Shown here: positions 7,150 through 13,559 of the stretch, piece after piece
How the letters are laid out: the number at the start of each line of letters is the position of its first letter
Numbering within the stretch: position 1 is the stretch's first letter
Source of the DNA: Methanothrix sp.
GTDB lineage: Archaea; Halobacteriota; Methanosarcinia; Methanotrichales; Methanotrichaceae
Reading direction: 5' to 3'
Length of the DNA: 28,197 nucleotides
Assembly (NCBI GenBank): GCA_012798025.1
Contig: JAAZNX010000204.1
Span: 1-28,197 of the forward strand
Notes under the pieces: model-generated
What the model saw: only the letters and a program-made list of their open reading frames with translations
The model's database searches: none
What the model was told of the DNA's origin: nothing
Position numbers and translations under genes: made by a program

Positions 7150-8184
7150 TTGAGATTTGGTTTCATCAGCTTATGCCTGCTGGTCATGTGCTTTACCATA
7201 GGCGCGACTGCTGGGCAGGGCTTAAACCTGCAGCAGACTATTGGCATCAGCAGTGGATTTATTGATGATAATTTTATAAACAGCCTGCTGAATCTGGGAG
7301 AAGAAGCAGGACTTCCATGGTCTGGACCTAATTTTGAAAATTCCAGCCAAACATACTCGTTCTTCAGCGAGTTCTACATCAACACCAGTATGCCATTGGT
7401 GGGTGGATTCACTCCTGTAAAGGTCGATGTTACTCATAAGACGCCTTCCAAGGTCTACTTCGGCAGCGGCAGGGAAGTCACCTTCACTCAGTATCAATCT
7501 GCAGTTGCGTCTACCAGGAGCAATGAGCTTTGGATTCAAAAGGGTGCAGACTGGTCACAATATGCCATTGTTCCAGCAGGAACTGGGTTGCAGCTCATCG
7601 CTTTTACGCCTTTCGGCGGGCAGGCTGATTACTACGAGGTCACCCAAACAGACTCAGCGGGTGTAACTAGCAAGCGCGTAAACTTCTACTCCGGCTACAA
7701 CAGTATAAATTATGCGGCGGACAAAGTTGGCAGACACATTCTAGTCTTCGTCCTCAACAATCAGCCCAGCAATGCCGTCGTAATAGACGTCATAAGCCAG
7801 GCACCTTCATCACCGCAGACCACAATCCCTGCGTCGTCCGTGGGACAGACAACCACCTACGGTGGATCGGCTCAGCATCAAACATACAGCACAACTTATG
7901 TGCCGCAGACGAGCGTTGTGACTGGCGACACACCTGTGACCATCCAGACCACGATGAAGGGCTACGATGTATACGTTGATGGTGTCCTCGTGGGCAAAGA
8001 TGGCGCTGTTGGAGACCAGCTAGACGGCGTCTTCAAATTCACTGTGCTAGGTGGTCAGATGCACACCATCCGGATCTTCGACGGGATGAACAATTATGAG
8101 AAGCCCATGTACTTCGAGAGGGGAGTTGCCAAGGTCATCAACGTCCCTCCGGCCACGACAGTTTATACCACAGGCGGGCTCTAG
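7150..8184 (+). CDS. Secreted protein with C-terminal PEGA-like domain
   Basis: A 344-residue exported protein of unknown function. The signal peptide is about residues 1-21 (MRFGFISLCLLVMCFTIGAT). The mature part is beta-strand-rich with aromatic and Gly residues (about 25-215), followed by a Ser/Thr/Gln-rich linker (about 220-260). The C-terminal segment (TPVTIQTTMKGYDVYVDGVL and onward, about 262-335) resembles a PEGA-type surface domain: a strand-rich unit with a xVYVDGxxxG turn. The start is a TTG at 7150, supported by gaggtg (7137-7142) 7 bases upstream. It is followed 20 bases later by the convergent DUF362-like gene. The family label is by pattern only. Confidence 0.7.
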   Translation: MRFGFISLCLLVMCFTIGATAGQGLNLQQTIGISSGFIDDNFINSLLNLGEEAGLPWSGPNFENSSQTYSFFSEFYINTSMPLVGGFTPVKVDVTHKTPSKVYFGSGREVTFTQYQSAVASTRSNELWIQKGADWSQYAIVPAGTGLQLIAFTPFGGQADYYEVTQTDSAGVTSKRVNFYSGYNSINYAADKVGRHILVFVLNNQPSNAVVIDVISQAPSSPQTTIPASSVGQTTTYGGSAQHQTYSTTYVPQTSVVTGDTPVTIQTTMKGYDVYVDGVLVGKDGAVGDQLDGVFKFTVLGGQMHTIRIFDGMNNYEKPMYFERGVAKVINVPPATTVYTTGGL

Positions 8185-8204
8185 CTGAGCCCGTTTCAAT
8201 CTAT

Positions 8205-9311
8205 TTAAATCTCAATCAGCTTGTATTCTTTGTTCCCAAGGCCGATCCTTGATCCATACTCCACCTGAATGTGACCGAGTGTGCTCTCCCAGACGCCCTG
8301 GAACTTGTCCTGCCCAGGTTTTTGGTTTTTTTTCAAAAGCGTATTTTCAATGCCCGTCTGGCTGTTCACTAGATCGAAGCTGGCCTGATCAATGGCCACC
8401 GGATCGCAGGAGGCAAGGATGCCAATGTCGGGCACAAGGGGCGCATCGCTCCAGGGAACACAATCGCAGTCCGGCGTGATGTTCAAGAGAAAATTGAAGA
8501 AGCCCACACGATCCTTCTTTCCAGCTATTGCACCCAGCGCGTACTCCGTCAACCTTTCCATAAATGGGGGAACCTCCACGAACCAGTCGAAGTCGATTGC
8601 GTGTGTCTGGCAGACTCTCAGGCATTTGCCGCATCCAGTGCAGACCTCGTAATTCACCGCCGAGATCTTCTTTTGAACTGTAATGGCAGAGTTTGGACAG
8701 CACTCCATGCACTGCCGGCACCCTGTGCAAAGCTCGGCGTTGAAGATGGGCTTGGTGGAATGCTGCTCCGCCTTTCCGATGGCGGGAGCGCAACCCATCC
8801 CAAGGTTCTTTATTGCACCCCCAAATCCTGCCGGCAAGTGGGCCTTGAAATGAGATATCACCATCATGCTATCTGCACCGACAATTTCGCCCGCGATCTT
8901 TACCTTCTGGAAATGCTTCCGGTCGATCCTCACTTCTCGGTAAAAATCGCTTCGAAGACCATCAGCTATTACGACAGGTGCGCCTGCTACGGTGTATCCA
9001 AACCCATGCTCGGTAGCCGTTTGAATATGATCCACAGCATTAGCCCTGCTCCCGCCGTAAAGCGTATTGGTGTCAGTGAGAAATGGCTTGGCACCCAATG
9101 AACTGATCATCTCAACGATGGGCTTGACAAAGATTGGATTTACGAAGGAATCATTACCTCTTTCTCCAAAGTGGAGCTTTATCGCAGTCAAATCGCCTTT
9201 CCTTATCACCTTGTTCATGCCAGCAGCGTCAAAGAGCCTTCGGATCCTGCTCGTCTTGTTCTCTTTAAAGCTCCTTGCCCTGACGCTTGAAAAATAAACG
9301 GCGCTCTGCAA
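8205..9311 (-). CDS. DUF362-type protein with two [4Fe-4S] ferredoxin motifs (COG2768-like)
   Basis: A 368-residue cytoplasmic iron-sulfur protein. It has the DUF362 fold (LHFGERGNDSFVNPIFVKPI near 46-65; SHFKAHLPAGFGGAIKNLGMG near 153-173) with an inserted bacterial-type ferredoxin region carrying two complete CxxCxxCxxxC sets: C195, C198, C201, C205 followed by Pro, and C224, C227, C230, C234. It should hold two [4Fe-4S] clusters. Proteins of this type are common in methanogens and anaerobes, but the electron partner and reaction are not established. The start is TTG 9311, because ggagga (9324-9319) is 7 bases upstream of it; an in-frame TTG at 9326 overlaps that ribosome-binding site. The preceding gene on this strand ends about 330 bases upstream, so it is probably monocistronic. 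Confidence 0.85.
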   Translation of the reverse strand: MQSAVYFSSVRARSFKENKTSRIRRLFDAAGMNKVIRKGDLTAIKLHFGERGNDSFVNPIFVKPIVEMISSLGAKPFLTDTNTLYGGSRANAVDHIQTATEHGFGYTVAGAPVVIADGLRSDFYREVRIDRKHFQKVKIAGEIVGADSMMVISHFKAHLPAGFGGAIKNLGMGCAPAIGKAEQHSTKPIFNAELCTGCRQCMECCPNSAITVQKKISAVNYEVCTGCGKCLRVCQTHAIDFDWFVEVPPFMERLTEYALGAIAGKKDRVGFFNFLLNITPDCDCVPWSDAPLVPDIGILASCDPVAIDQASFDLVNSQTGIENTLLKKNQKPGQDKFQGVWESTLGHIQVEYGSRIGLGNKEYKLIEI

Positions 9312-9387
9312 TCTGTCTTCCTCCAACGTAGTAGCGATTTAGAATCTCGATCTCAGCGAACGGACCAAGATCGTCTGACGCATTAAA

Positions 9388-9666
9388 TCATACAGTGATG
9401 CTCATCGGCTGTACGGCGACGAGGCCGCCATCCATAGCTGGATCGGCAACCAGCTTTCCGGAAGCGTTAATCGAGTGACCAACCGGCAGATTTCCCCAAT
9501 TCCAAAGACCGTTTGCGGTATCATTAGTGGAGTTGGTCTGGTTGGAGGTGCTGTTGAATGCATCTAGGATGGCTCTGCCGACATCTCCGCTGAGCTGTAG
9601 TGGTGCAGCATAACAATTCAGAGCCAATAATGAAAAGATCAGTCCGAATATCATCGTGTTCTTCAT
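9388..9666 (-). CDS. Small secreted protein
   Basis: A 92-residue exported protein starting MKNTMIFGLIFSLLALNCYA, a clear signal peptide. The mature part contains an Asn/Thr/Ser-rich segment (NSTSNQTNSTNDT) with several glycosylation sequons, then NWGNLPVGHSINASGKLVAD. No family recognised. A longer in-frame reading back to 9894 is an artefact: those upstream codons are the alternative frame of the AbrB-like gene. It lies 41 bases downstream of the AbrB-like stop on the same strand and may be co-transcribed with it. Confidence 0.65.
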   Translation of the reverse strand: MKNTMIFGLIFSLLALNCYAAPLQLSGDVGRAILDAFNSTSNQTNSTNDTANGLWNWGNLPVGHSINASGKLVADPAMDGGLVAVQPMSITV

Positions 9667-9707
9667 ACCACAACCCAAGTAGTCGCTCAGCCAATAAATA
9701 GTCTGTG

Positions 9708-9884
9708 CTAGAAATGAGTCAAAGCTGGCGAGACACTTCTTTCGATCTTCTTGAGTATGATCGTTCCATCTCCCAGGTGGTCCACAGCAATCTTGTCTCC
9801 TGGGCACAGGTCCAACCAGTAACGGATAGTAAGAGGAAGTTGGACCCTTCCATTTGCATCTATATTGGTAATCATACCACTCAC
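9708..9884 (-). CDS. AbrB/SpoVT/MazE-like small DNA-binding protein
   Basis: A 58-residue protein read in a frame that a longer spurious ORF hides. From the internal ATG (9875) it begins MITNIDANGRVQLPLTIRYW and continues through LDLCPGDKIAVDH and GTIILKKIE. This is the swapped-hairpin AbrB pattern: a xIDxxGRxxLPxxIRxxL N-terminal part, then xPGDxIxV, then a closing strand ending in LKK. Such proteins form dimers and act as transcription factors or as antitoxins. The start is GTG 9884, with aggtg (9896-9892) 7 bases upstream, or ATG 9875 if leaderless. No toxin-like partner (PIN/VapC, MazF) is beside it; the next gene is a small secreted protein. A stand-alone regulator is therefore more likely than a toxin-antitoxin pair. 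Confidence 0.8.
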   Translation of the reverse strand: MSGMITNIDANGRVQLPLTIRYWLDLCPGDKIAVDHLGDGTIILKKIERSVSPALTHF

Positions 9885-9902
9885 CAAAGCGCACCTAGAC
9901 CT

Positions 9903-9914
9903 AGCTTTATAAAA
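9903..9914 (-). promoter_or_regulatory. TATA box for the AbrB-like gene
   Basis: Read on the minus strand, tttataaag lies at about 9904-9913 and would put transcription start near 9884, at the GTG itself or a few bases before ATG 9875. This supports the hidden reading frame as a real gene. Confidence 0.5.
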
Positions 9915-9957
9915 GGATTATTTTGAGATGAGGTTCACATGAAACCTAAAAATGCCT

Positions 9958-10653
9958 TTAACAATCCAGGTCATCGCATCCAAGCTGCCGTTTCTCCTTC
10001 ACAGGGTTCTCGTGGAACTTGAGCGTCTTTTCCACCTCGAACTTGCCGGTGAAGGCCTCATGGACCTTGACATCCTTGCTGAGCAGCTTATGCATCCTTG
10101 CGTCCGTCTGCCAGGTTCCATTGAAGGAATTCTTGGTCTTGATGCCCACAGTATGAACTGGACTTTCAGCAAGTATCTGAGCTATTTTATTAATATCAGT
10201 TATATACGATGTCGGATCGGTAGATGCGAAGTATGTGCTGCCTTCTCGCTCCATCTCTGTGACTGAGAAGGATTCTGTGACCTCAGCGCCGATTCCTCCC
10301 CAGAACGACTTGGAGTTGATATACTTCATTCCGACCATGGGGGTCTTGCCTGAGTATATGATCTTGGTATTCTCGTAGAGGTTTAGCGGCACAGCTGAAC
10401 CATTGCCCATTCCAGGAAGCTTTGCTGCTCTTTGCGCCTCCACTGTGCTGGTGTCCATCTCCAGGTCGCCGTCTCCGGACATGAAGTTGGAATATTCCAG
10501 GGCAAGCTGCCTATCCTTCACGGAGACGCCCACCTCGAAGGCGCCCGTCCCCGTCACCCTTAGCCTGTTGCAGAAATCTCCATCCTGGATCGGCTCAGTT
10601 ATAGCAGGTGTTCCTGCCGCCAGGTCCAGGCTTAAGAGGGATAATAACAACAA
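9958..10653 (-). CDS. Exported protein of unknown function with a possibly frameshifted signal peptide
   Basis: About 231 residues, no recognised domain. The mature part is rich in charged and beta-prone residues (FEVGVSVKDRQLALEYSNF near 39-57) and ends in a Cys-containing tail (GCDDLDC). In frame, the only usable start is TTG 10653, giving a hydrophobic leader (MLLLSLLSLDLAAG) without the usual positive N-terminus. The eight codons before it read RTKGAAVA behind an in-frame TGA. An ATG at 10687 lies one base out of frame; removing a single base between 10687 and 10672 would give MGLKTKGAAVALLLL, a textbook signal peptide. Either a real single-base insertion, a sequencing error, or a TTG start explains this. 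It diverges from the HAD-like gene. Confidence 0.65.
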   Translation of the reverse strand: MLLLSLLSLDLAAGTPAITEPIQDGDFCNRLRVTGTGAFEVGVSVKDRQLALEYSNFMSGDGDLEMDTSTVEAQRAAKLPGMGNGSAVPLNLYENTKIIYSGKTPMVGMKYINSKSFWGGIGAEVTESFSVTEMEREGSTYFASTDPTSYITDINKIAQILAESPVHTVGIKTKNSFNGTWQTDARMHKLLSKDVKVHEAFTGKFEVEKTLKFHENPVKEKRQLGCDDLDC

Positions 10654-10835
10654 TGCTACTGCTGCTCCCTTCGTCCTTCAACCCCATTAGAGATCTATAG
10701 ACCTAGTTGTACTCTTCTAGCTAAAAAAGTTATTGTAGCAATGCGCCATACAATTGAAAATCCAATGCAAATACCTATCGCACGAGATCCGTCACCGACA
10801 GTTTGATCTCTTCTATAGGTCAATTGAAAGGATCG

Positions 10836-11633
10836 ATGTCCGAAGATCTTGCAGTGGTCATGGACGCAGCAGGGACCATCTTGAGGATGTATCGTGTGGC
10901 CAAGGATATGGTCCGTGGCATCATGCTTGAGAAGGTCATCACCTGGGAGCTGATCATGGAGAAGGAGGGCAGAGCTCTGGTGGTACCTCAGATAGACCCC
11001 ATGACAGTCATATCCCTTTCACCAGACGACCACATTGCGTCTATCATCAAAGGTCGAGAGAGGTTCGTGGAGATAAGCTGTAGCAGCAGCCCGATGTCAA
11101 AAGAGGATGCATTGAGCATTCTTTATGGCTCTAAAGTCAAAGTTCGCGAGCTGCATGAGGTCTATCAAGCGGTAAAAGCCAGGTGCCCGGACAAGTACCT
11201 GACCACAGGTATGATAGTAGACGAAGATTTGCGAGAGATCACTCATGTCTTGAGCACTGGCGGAACGCCTTTTCCTGGGCTGAGGGATGTTCTGCAAAGC
11301 CTTGAACTTCAGGGGGCAGATGTTTATGTGGCCTCGGGAGATAGTATGATCAGCCTCGTGAACCTCAAGGACCTTGGCTTCGACCTGAGCCGGATATATC
11401 CTATCTCCAGTCCTAGACGCAAGCAGGAGATTGTAGTGGCTCTGAAGAGAAGATACCGCCGTGTGATAATGGTCGGCGACGGCTTGAATGACCTGTATGC
11501 TCTGCTTGCCGCAGATCTTGGAGTGTTGACAGTTCAACAGGATACCAGGCCTGCATTGAAATTGCGTGAGGCGGCAGATAAGATCATAATGGATATTCAG
11601 GAATTGCCAGAGATCGTCAGGTCATCTGTGTGA
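10836..11633 (+). CDS. HAD-superfamily protein resembling soluble P-type ATPase catalytic domains
   Basis: A 265-residue cytoplasmic protein with HAD phosphohydrolase motifs. Motif I is VVMDAAGTI with nucleophile D10; the usual second Asp (acid/base, two residues later) is Ala, as in DxAGT-type HADs and parallel to the DKTGT of P-type ATPases. Motif II is the Ser in VYVASGDS (about S167), motif III the Lys in RRKQEI (about K196), and motif IV GDGLND (about 214-219), which binds Mg. A helical insert of about 140 residues follows motif I. It resembles the stand-alone P-type ATPase-like HADs of methanogens, of uncertain substrate. ATG 10836 is preferred over an in-frame TTG at 10803 because it has a purine run (gaaagg) just upstream and removes an unconserved-looking leader. 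It is monocistronic and diverges from the exported-protein gene. Confidence 0.75.
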   Translation: MSEDLAVVMDAAGTILRMYRVAKDMVRGIMLEKVITWELIMEKEGRALVVPQIDPMTVISLSPDDHIASIIKGRERFVEISCSSSPMSKEDALSILYGSKVKVRELHEVYQAVKARCPDKYLTTGMIVDEDLREITHVLSTGGTPFPGLRDVLQSLELQGADVYVASGDSMISLVNLKDLGFDLSRIYPISSPRRKQEIVVALKRRYRRVIMVGDGLNDLYALLAADLGVLTVQQDTRPALKLREAADKIIMDIQELPEIVRSSV

Positions 11634-11640
11634 TGGCTCA

Positions 11641-11656
11641 CACGACTCAAGTCGTG
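11641..11656 (+). terminator. Near-perfect hairpin after the HAD-like gene
   Basis: Arms cacgact (11641-11647) and agtcgtg (11650-11656) pair perfectly around a 2-base centre (folding as 6 bp with a 4-base loop). It begins 7 bases after the stop codon and may help end the transcript, although no T-run follows. Its sequence also recalls terminal hairpins of some IS200/IS605-type elements, but no transposase-like gene is nearby. Confidence 0.4.
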
Positions 11657-12235
11657 GGCATCTCAACCAACGCCATGCAGCTCCAGGGCGATTGTTTCAT
11701 GGCTGCATTCTGATCATGTGCTGGATTTATAATGAGCGACGGTGAAGAATTCGATAAATTGGATGGCAACTGGGTAGCAGAGGTTCCGAGTCATCCAGAG
11801 CACTATGAAGGCAAAAACCAACCTGCACATTGCAGATTCCTGGCTATTTCCGGTGGGATCAGGGCGTTCTTGTAATACATTGATACACTTGTAATACGGT
11901 ATTATCCTGGGATGGATGATACATCTCAACTGCTCCGGCCATCAGTGATGCTCAGTTCCTGAGAAGCAGTTGCTTGGGGATAGACGCGAAGACCAACTTG
12001 CAACAGGATATGCTCTCCTCGGACTCTCGTGCAGGAAAGATGGCCAGTCATGGACAGTATTTAATATTATCCCAACACTATGAGCTTTACGAGCTACTAA
12101 CCAAAGCTCTGGAAACGGATCCTCCGCCATAAGAAAGCCCAAAAACTCGCCGGCAAAATCAACAATAGATTTGGCTACTGATTTTTTTCCAATATCCTCA
12201 TCCCCATCGATCCGCACGTTAGGCTTGCCAAACAC
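11657..12235. other. About 580 bases without a well-supported gene; two weak ORFs
   Basis: This stretch holds two weak candidates. On the plus strand, 11732-11875 encodes 47 residues (MSDGEEFDKLDGNWVAEV onward) directly after a TATA-like tttata but without a ribosome-binding site. On the minus strand, 11942-12235 encodes up to 97 residues (RIDGDEDIGKKSVAKSIVDF, then LMAEDPFPELWLVARKAHSV); it reads like protein for its first 65 residues and then less so, suggesting a small or truncated gene. Neither matches a family I recognise. An inverted repeat (atgcagc 11675-11681, gctgcat 11702-11708) is also present. The region may be a decayed insertion or gene remnant. Confidence 0.3.
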
Positions 12236-12274
12236 TTCCTAACTTAGTTCGGATTACTGATTTATCGACCTAAC
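12218..12274. promoter_or_regulatory. feo promoter with three GTTAGG/CCTAAC half-sites
   Basis: GTTAGG at 12218-12223 and CCTAAC at 12238-12243 form a perfect inverted pair 14 bases apart; a further CCTAAC lies at 12269-12274. A TATA-like gatttatc (about 12259-12266) precedes the third copy, so that copy sits between TATA and the expected transcription start near 12290. CCTAAC matches the half-site of known DtxR/IdeR-type operators (TTAGGTTAG/CTAACCTAA), and a DtxR-family gene lies 3 kb downstream. Function as an iron operator is inference. Confidence 0.45.
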
Positions 12275-12315
12275 AGCGTTGGATGACGCAAATTCTCAGA
12301 GGTGATAGCAGCACA

Positions 12316-12558
12316 ATGTCAATGATGAAACGTCTGGATGAGCTGATGCCTGGCCAAGGGGGGCGCATAGCCTCAATTTCTTCCTGCGGCAACCTGCGTC
12401 GAAGGATGATGGAAATGGGCCTGGTGATTGGATCGGAGCTAAAAGTGATCCGGCTAGCTCCTACAGGAGATCCAGTAGAAGTCCTCCTGAGAGGTTACAG
12501 CTTAGCCTTGAGAAAGAACGAGGCAAAACAGGTAATTCTTGAGGTTGATGCAGCTTGA
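12316..12558 (+). CDS. feoA: FeoA-domain protein (first copy)
   Basis: An 80-residue cytoplasmic SH3-like FeoA protein, an accessory of the FeoB ferrous iron transporter. The family pattern is clear: LDELMPGQGGRIASI, then RRRMMEMGLVIGSELKVIRL, then DPVEVLLRGYSLALRKNEA, the three strands of the small barrel. The start is ATG 12316, with gaggtgat (12298-12305) about 10 bases upstream and the predicted transcription start at about 12290; the longer in-frame ATG at 12283 would probably precede the transcript. It overlaps the second FeoA gene by 4 bases (TTGA), so it opens the feo operon. Confidence 0.93.
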   Translation: MSMMKRLDELMPGQGGRIASISSCGNLRRRMMEMGLVIGSELKVIRLAPTGDPVEVLLRGYSLALRKNEAKQVILEVDAA

Positions 12559-12818
12559 ATAGCAGTGGTTCGGTATCCGGTGGCCGCCTGCCCCTTGCCT
12601 TTCTTCCCGAGGGGGCAGAGGGCATAGTACTTGAGGTACGTGGCGGGCAGGGTGTTACAAGACATCTTGAAGATATGGGCTTTGCATCACCTGCAAGGGT
12701 GAAGGTCCTGAAGTCCTGCCCACCTGGAGCCATGCTCGTGATGGTGAAGGACTCGAGGATTGCACTTGGAAGGGGCATGGCCATGAAGATACTTGTGAGA
12801 AGCATTGAGGAGCCCTGA
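12555..12818 (+). CDS. feoA: FeoA-domain protein (second copy)
   Basis: An 87-residue FeoA-type SH3-like protein, distinct in sequence from the copy before it. It contains LPLAFLPEGAEGIVLEV, VTRHLEDMGFASPARVKVL and SRIALGRGMAMKILV, corresponding to the FeoA pattern of a xxLxxMGxxxG turn and a closing xALxxxxAxxIxV strand. It starts at TTG 12555, overlapping the previous stop by 4 bases, and ends 6 bases before feoB. Two adjacent feoA genes occur in various archaea and bacteria; they may bind as a hetero-pair to FeoB or to each other. How each contributes is not known from sequence. Confidence 0.9.
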   Translation: MNSSGSVSGGRLPLAFLPEGAEGIVLEVRGGQGVTRHLEDMGFASPARVKVLKSCPPGAMLVMVKDSRIALGRGMAMKILVRSIEEP

Positions 12819-12824
12819 AGATCC

Positions 12825-13559
12825 ATGATTCGAGCGGCACTAATCGGCAACCCCAACGTGGGCAAGACCGAGATTTTCAACCGCCTGACAGGGCTCTCTC
12901 AGAAGGTGGGCAACTTTCCTGGAGTAACAGTTGAGAAGAAGGCCGGAAGGCTGGTTCATCAGGGACGGGAGATAGAAGTGGTAGACCTGCCAGGCACCTA
13001 CAGCCTCACAGCTCACTCAGTTGACGAGCTTGTGGCCAGGGACTACATAGTTTTGGAGAGGCCGGAAGTGATCGTTGACATCGTTGATGGGACCAACCTG
13101 GAGCGAAACCTCTACCTTACCTTGCTCTTGCTTGAGATGGATGCCAATCTCGTGGTCGCCCTGAACCGATGGGATATGGTGAAGGCGAGAGGCATGGAAA
13201 TAGACATCGAGAAGCTTTCAGAACTCCTGGGCTGTCCTGTGGTGCCGACTGTCGCCATCACCGGAGACGGGCTGGAAGATCTAAAGGATTCGATAGTTGA
13301 TGCAGCAGGGCAGAAGAGGGCAAAAGGCCAGGATGCTGCTTTGAACTACGGATGCGATATTGAGCGGCTCATAAGCAAAGTCGAAGATTTGATCCGGAAG
13401 AGCCCCGCGCTTGTTGAGAAATACCCTCAAAGATGGCTAGCCATAAAGATGCTGGAGGGAGATGAGATGGCCATGGAGCAGACTAGAGCCTGCCTATCGT
13501 CATCCCAGTTGGCAGAGATTCTGAGCATAATTGAAGCTGTGGAGGCAGCAATCAAATGA
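12825..13559 (+). CDS. feoB: FeoB cytoplasmic GTPase domain, encoded as a separate protein
   Basis: A 244-residue soluble protein equal to the N-terminal half of FeoB. G1 is GNPNVGKT (8-15), G2 Thr is T35 in FPGVTVEKK, G3 is DLPGT (54-58), and G4 is NRWD (114-117); G5 is probably in AITGDG (about 145-150). The helical spacer (GDI) domain follows to the end, with RWLAIKMLEGD as a typical family segment. In most organisms this is fused to the membrane permease. Here the frame ends and the membrane part begins at an ATG overlapping by 4 bases (ATGA), exactly at the domain boundary, so this is a genuine gene split rather than an error. GTP binding would gate ferrous iron uptake. Confidence 0.93.
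   Translation: MIRAALIGNPNVGKTEIFNRLTGLSQKVGNFPGVTVEKKAGRLVHQGREIEVVDLPGTYSLTAHSVDELVARDYIVLERPEVIVDIVDGTNLERNLYLTLLLLEMDANLVVALNRWDMVKARGMEIDIEKLSELLGCPVVPTVAITGDGLEDLKDSIVDAAGQKRAKGQDAALNYGCDIERLISKVEDLIRKSPALVEKYPQRWLAIKMLEGDEMAMEQTRACLSSSQLAEILSIIEAVEAAIK

Noticed and set aside
9708..9884. Toxin-antitoxin pair with the AbrB-like protein as antitoxin
   Set aside because: No PIN, MazF, RelE or other toxin-like frame is adjacent on this strand; the neighbour is a secreted protein.
11641..11656. Right end of an IS200/IS605 element
   Set aside because: The hairpin is similar in style, but there is no tnpA/tnpB-like frame and the flanking arms do not extend; a gene-end hairpin is simpler.
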